Under the pieces are notes generated by a model, which did no database searches, was not told where the DNA came from, and saw nothing but the letters and a program-made list of their open reading frames with translations. DNA of 64,000 nucleotides from Pilaira anomala (taxonomy: Eukaryota; Mucoromycota; Mucoromycetes; Mucorales; Mucoraceae), in the NCBI GenBank assembly GCA_025716855.1, contig JAIXMQ010000001.1, positions 993,501-1,057,500 of the forward strand, given 5' to 3'. Position numbers and translations under genes: made by a program. Shown here piece after piece: positions 60,607 to 64,000 of this stretch (position 1 is its first letter; each line of letters opens with the position of its first letter).

Positions 60607-61037
60607 ATATGCTTTTAATTTTACATTCAAATTGGTACATATCTATTGTATTAAAGTGTATAGGTGTGTTTCGTAATGCAACACGGAAATTAAGAAAAAT
60701 AAACTGCCAGTAAAAATAAAATAAAAAACCGTAAATATAAGCTTTATTTAAATATACAAAAGATAAAAACTATTTAATAGCAGCCGAACAAATGCTATGA
60801 ATAGCTTTTAGTAATGGTAAACATCCTTAAGATAAATTACTTCCGGCCTTTATCTTACACGCTACAACAACACGAGAATGCTCATTCGTGGTTAACTGTT
60901 TGCACGCTGGAAAAGATCAGTTAATGTTGTCTAGTTTTTGACAAATCCTTTGGTGGAATAAAATCTCGAGGTTTTATATGTTTTTTTTTCTACTTTTTAT
61001 TTAGTCATTTAAAGATAAAGAGGAAAAGAGAAGAGGT

Positions 61038-61070
<33 letters not shown>

Positions 61071-61200
61071 TGAATGTGGTGTGTTCATACTCAATATATT
61101 TAGTAATTTTGCCAAGTGATCTTAAGTTCTATCGATTAGTATTGTCCAATCATATTGCTTGTTACCCCCTTTTTTTATCACATGCTCAAAAAAAAAAAAA
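60607..61200. other. Intergenic after MCMBP
   Basis: AT-rich, with a 29-T tract (about 61041-61069). No gene seen. Confidence 0.6.
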
Positions 61201-61204
61201 AAGC

Positions 61205-61212
61205 TATAAAAA
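61205..61212 (+). promoter_or_regulatory. TATA box ahead of the GC-rich hairpin block
   Basis: TATAAAAA in the context GCTATAAAAAGG, followed by a pyrimidine-rich stretch; about 65 bp upstream of the first hairpin at 61278. No ORF follows it. Confidence 0.4.
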
Positions 61213-61234
61213 GGATAGATTTTTTCTCATTCAC

Positions 61235-61420
61235 ATTTTCTTTTTTTTTCTTCTTCATACCTACTGTAAATAGGGGCAAAATCCTTCGGGTCGGAGGCAA
61301 TTTTACGGCTTTACGCGTCCTCAGCTAACAACCGGATAAAGCCAGAGGAGGTCTCGTCTTCAATAAGGCGAGACCTTCACCAGCAACCAGCGTCGACGGG
61401 GCCCCGAGAGGCCCCATATT
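61235..61420 (+). ncRNA. Candidate structured noncoding RNA, four consecutive hairpins
   Basis: A GC-rich island in very AT-rich surroundings. Perfect stems are: AAAAT/ATTTT with CCT/AGG (61278-61285 with 61295-61304), GGCTTTA/TAAAGCC (61307-61313 with 61337-61343), AGGTCTCG/CGAGACCT (61349-61356 with 61369-61376) and GGGGCC/GGCCCC (61398-61403 with 61410-61415). A TATA box lies upstream and C/T-rich tracts follow. It does not match the parts of U1-U6, RNase P or SRP RNA that I know, and has no open frame. A transposon end or rearranged insertion is the alternative. Boundaries are approximate. Confidence 0.4.
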
Positions 61421-61641
61421 CCTTTCCCCCCACCCCCCCTTCCCCCCCCCCTTTTCCCCCACAATTTAATGAAAATGAAAAATAAAATTATGAATTTGAA
61501 AAATAAATTTCTTATTTCTGTCCTTCAATATTATTGTTGTCTTTTAATTACGTCTTCATGCATATTAATTAAGAAACTCGTTTTTAAGTTTAGTTCTTTA
61601 TTTTTCTATTATTTTCTAAATAAGCCACACGCTACGAAAAC

Positions 61642-61674
<33 letters not shown>

Positions 61675-62221
61675 TTGCAACCTATTTTTTGCATGAAAAA
61701 AAAATCTTCGTGTAACAAAATCCTTTTTTTTAAAAAAAAACAGTATGAAACGCTTCACATGTTGATACAAAAAAATATATATATTTTAAACATCTCAGGT
61801 ATTCGGATTGATTATATAAAAAAAAAAGAGAGAGAGATGAGCAAAAGTGTATTTTTTATCATGTTTGAAGAGAAAGGGAGAAAAAGCTGAGAGATAATAC
61901 AGGGCTAAATAGTGCGGTGTTTTTTTTAATCATAATATATTTTGTTAATAAATAACTTTTTCAGTTAAGTAATCATTGAAGAATACGATTATAAGTAAAC
62001 TACGTATTTCAAATTCTTGTTGACAAAAAAAAAAAAAAGAGTAATTGTATAGAAAAAGATCGTTGCAAATTTGATAGCCTTCAAGGATGTCAAATATAGG
62101 GGATTTCTTTTTTGTGTGGTTTTTTTCTTCATGTGAAAGTAAAAAAAAAAAACATAAACACAAATGATAGATTACATGAAAACTCGGTCAACTTTTTCTA
62201 TCAATTGTTTTGTCCTTCTTT

Positions 62222-63205
62222 ACTTCCAAGACCATCTCTACTGGAAAAATCCTCTCTACTCTAAAGATCCTCTCTACTGGCATAATCCTCTCTACTTTCA
62301 AGATCCTCTCTACTTTCAAGATCCTCTCTACTTTCAAGATCACCTCTACTTTCAAGATCCTCTCTACTTTCGAAATCCTCTCTATTTTCGAGACCTCCTC
62401 TACTTTCAAGGCTCTCTCTGCTGGCAGGATCCTCTCTACTTTTAAAATCCCCTCTATTTTCAAGATCTTCTCTACTTTCAATATCCTTTCTTCTGGCATG
62501 ATCCTTTCTACTTTCAAGACCCTTCTAGTTTCAAGATCCTCCTACTTTCAAGATCCTCTCTACTACTTTGAAGATCCTCTCTACTTCAAAATTATCTCTA
62601 CATCAAGATTATCTGTACTTTCATGGTCTCTCCACTTTCAACGTCTTCTCTGCTGGCATGATCCTCTCTACTTTCATGATTCTCTCTGCTTTTAAGATCC
62701 TCTCTACTTTTAAGATCCTCTCTACTTTTAAGATCCTCTCTATTTTCAAGACCCCCTCTACTTTTAAGATCCTCTCTGCTGGCATGATCCTCTTTACTTC
62801 CATGATCTACTCTACTTTTAAGGTCTTTTCTACTTTCAGGATCCCCTCTAGTTTCAAGATATTCTCTGCCGGTATGACCTCTCTGCTTTTATAATCCTCT
62901 CTCTCTCTACTATTCAAGATTATCTCTATTTACGATCCCCTCTAACTTCGAGATGTCGTCTACTTTCAAGATCCCTTCTACTTTCAAGATCCTCTCTGCT
63001 GGCATGACCCTCTTTACTCCCATGGTTCACTCTAATTTCAAGGCCTTTTCTACTTTCACGATCCTCTCTACTTTCATGATTCTCTTTACTTTCAAGATCC
63101 TCTCTACTACTTTCAAAATCCTCTCTGCTGGCATGGCCCTTTTTACTCCCATGTTCCACTCTACTTTCAAGATCCTCTCTACTTTCAAGACCCCCTCTAC
63201 TTATA
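62222..63205. repeat. 18-bp minisatellite with higher-order structure
   Basis: About 50 degenerate copies of CCTCTCTACTTTCAAGAT over nearly 1 kb. Variant units (CTCTGCTGGCATGATCCTC followed by TTTACTTCCATG) recur at about 62649, 62777, 62995 and 63125, so longer blocks have duplicated. Because 18 is a multiple of 3, several frames stay open on both strands. Confidence 0.92.
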
Positions 63206-63240
63206 TATAAATCTGGTTTTAACATCTAGTTATTAGTCGT

Positions 63241-63522
63241 ACTAAAAACGCTTGGTTTGTTGGTACTATACATTACTACTTGAAACACAAACAAGACGAT
63301 CAAGTCAGCTTTCTTGCTTTAATTGAGACCATGAAGCACCACTAATTGGACGATTACGGGATCCCTGTCGTGTCAAGTATTTCAGAGGGAGATCAGTGCA
63401 AGAAGATTGCAGTATGTGACGTTACCGATATTGTCGAATGTGTTGGGTTTGTAAAGAACTCTTCAACCAGAAACAAGTATAAAGTCATTTGGCCTCACGC
63501 ACTTTTTTACAAAAAAACTTGA
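63241..63522 (+). pseudogene. Decayed coding relic, unknown family
   Basis: One frame reads NAWFVGTIHYYLKHKQDDQV, SFLALIETMKHH, a TAA stop (63337-63339), then LDDYGIPVVSSISEGDQCKK, IAVCDVTDIVECVGFVKNSS and NKYKVIWPHALFY before a final stop. The even, coding-like composition on both sides of the single stop suggests a recently inactivated gene, probably transposon-borne. I do not recognise the family. Confidence 0.45.
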
Positions 63523-64000
63523 CAAAAAACTGGTAGACAAGCTTAACGATCTTTAGTCGTCATGTAGCTCCATTTCTTTTCTTTTTTTTTTCCTTACCCT
63601 ATTTATTATATAAACATCTTTTTTTTTTTTTCTTATATTTATCCAAAAAGGATAAAGAGCTTGTAAAGCAGGTTAAAAATAAATAAAAAAAAGCGAGAAT
63701 TTTGATTTGAATTCTGAGAGACACGCTATTATCTTGAGTGATACACTTTGATTATGAGCAATATAGTTTGGTTCTTATAGAGAAGTATATGAGGTAGTGA
63801 TATATTTAAAAAAAAAATGAATTATCGAAAATATATCATAACGCTATAAATAATTAATTTTTTTTTTTATGGTAAACCCAAGTTATAATTTGAGTTATGT
63901 AAGTAAAGAAGTTTTATTTAGAATAATTTTTCGTTTTAATTAATGATGTAAGGGAAAAACCTTTGAAAACACATCTGAAAATGGTTGTCAAAAAGGAAAC
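63523..64000. other. Terminal AT-rich stretch
   Basis: Short T and A tracts only; no gene, repeat array or RNA signal seen. Confidence 0.6.

Noticed and set aside
62222..63205. CRISPR-like array
   Set aside because: Units are directly adjacent and degenerate, with no unique spacers, and the genome is eukaryotic.
62188..63225. Several overlapping ORFs of 60-161 codons on both strands
   Set aside because: They arise because the 18-bp repeat unit keeps frames open. No start context, introns or non-repetitive domain support a gene.

Overview
The window is nuclear DNA of a fungus, most likely an early-diverging one of the Mucorales type. The evidence is AT-rich sequence with many long A/T homopolymers, short genes cut by introns of about 50-110 nt (GT..AG), and fungal families such as TBC/Gyp5, Lag1, Has1, Rgd1, Uls1 and GH125. 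It also holds a presenilin and a mitochondrial TRAP1-type Hsp90, which I recall as absent from yeasts and most other Dikarya. Exons were joined by hand from splice sites and reading phase; every joined gene keeps frame except the Uls1-like gene, which shows two one-base breaks.

Layout. 1-2.6 kb: a truncated sugar transporter and an unidentified low-complexity protein, both on the minus strand. 2.6-8.6 kb: gene-poor DNA with a tRNA-like relic, an inverted-repeat element, minisatellites, a decayed coding relic and a first MITE. 8.6-21.4 kb, plus strand: EH-like protein, presenilin, glutamine synthetase, an O-fucosyltransferase-like membrane protein, a Gyp5-like Rab GAP and a hotdog thioesterase. 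A ceramide synthase faces the last of these at 21.6-23.0 kb. 23.0-25.9 kb: repeats and a second MITE. 25.9-31.2 kb, plus strand: a tandem AAA+ ATPase, an F-BAR/RhoGAP protein and a tiny MGNCC-type protein whose first exon is only the ATG. 32.7-37.0 kb, minus: a Uls1-like SNF2/RING protein with a third MITE in its last intron. 37.8-39.4 kb: a broken Tc1/mariner-type transposase next to a short unidentified ORF. 39.4-43.9 kb: gene-poor.

43.9-60.6 kb is gene-dense: TRAP1, an 85-residue protein, an endonuclease/exonuclease/phosphatase-fold membrane protein (neutral sphingomyelinase-like), a GH125 mannosidase, an acyl-CoA-binding membrane protein, Has1, an unidentified protein, and MCMBP. The final 3.4 kb has no protein gene. 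It contains a GC-rich block with four successive perfect hairpins behind a TATA box (candidate structured RNA), an 18-bp minisatellite with higher-order structure, and a decayed coding relic.

The genes are mostly housekeeping and do not form a pathway cluster. Loose themes are membrane and lipid biology (LAG1, acyl-CoA-binding, sphingomyelinase-like, Rab/Rho GAPs, EH protein) and AAA+/chaperone functions. The most distinctive non-genic content is the MITE family, the structured GC-rich block and the repeat arrays.
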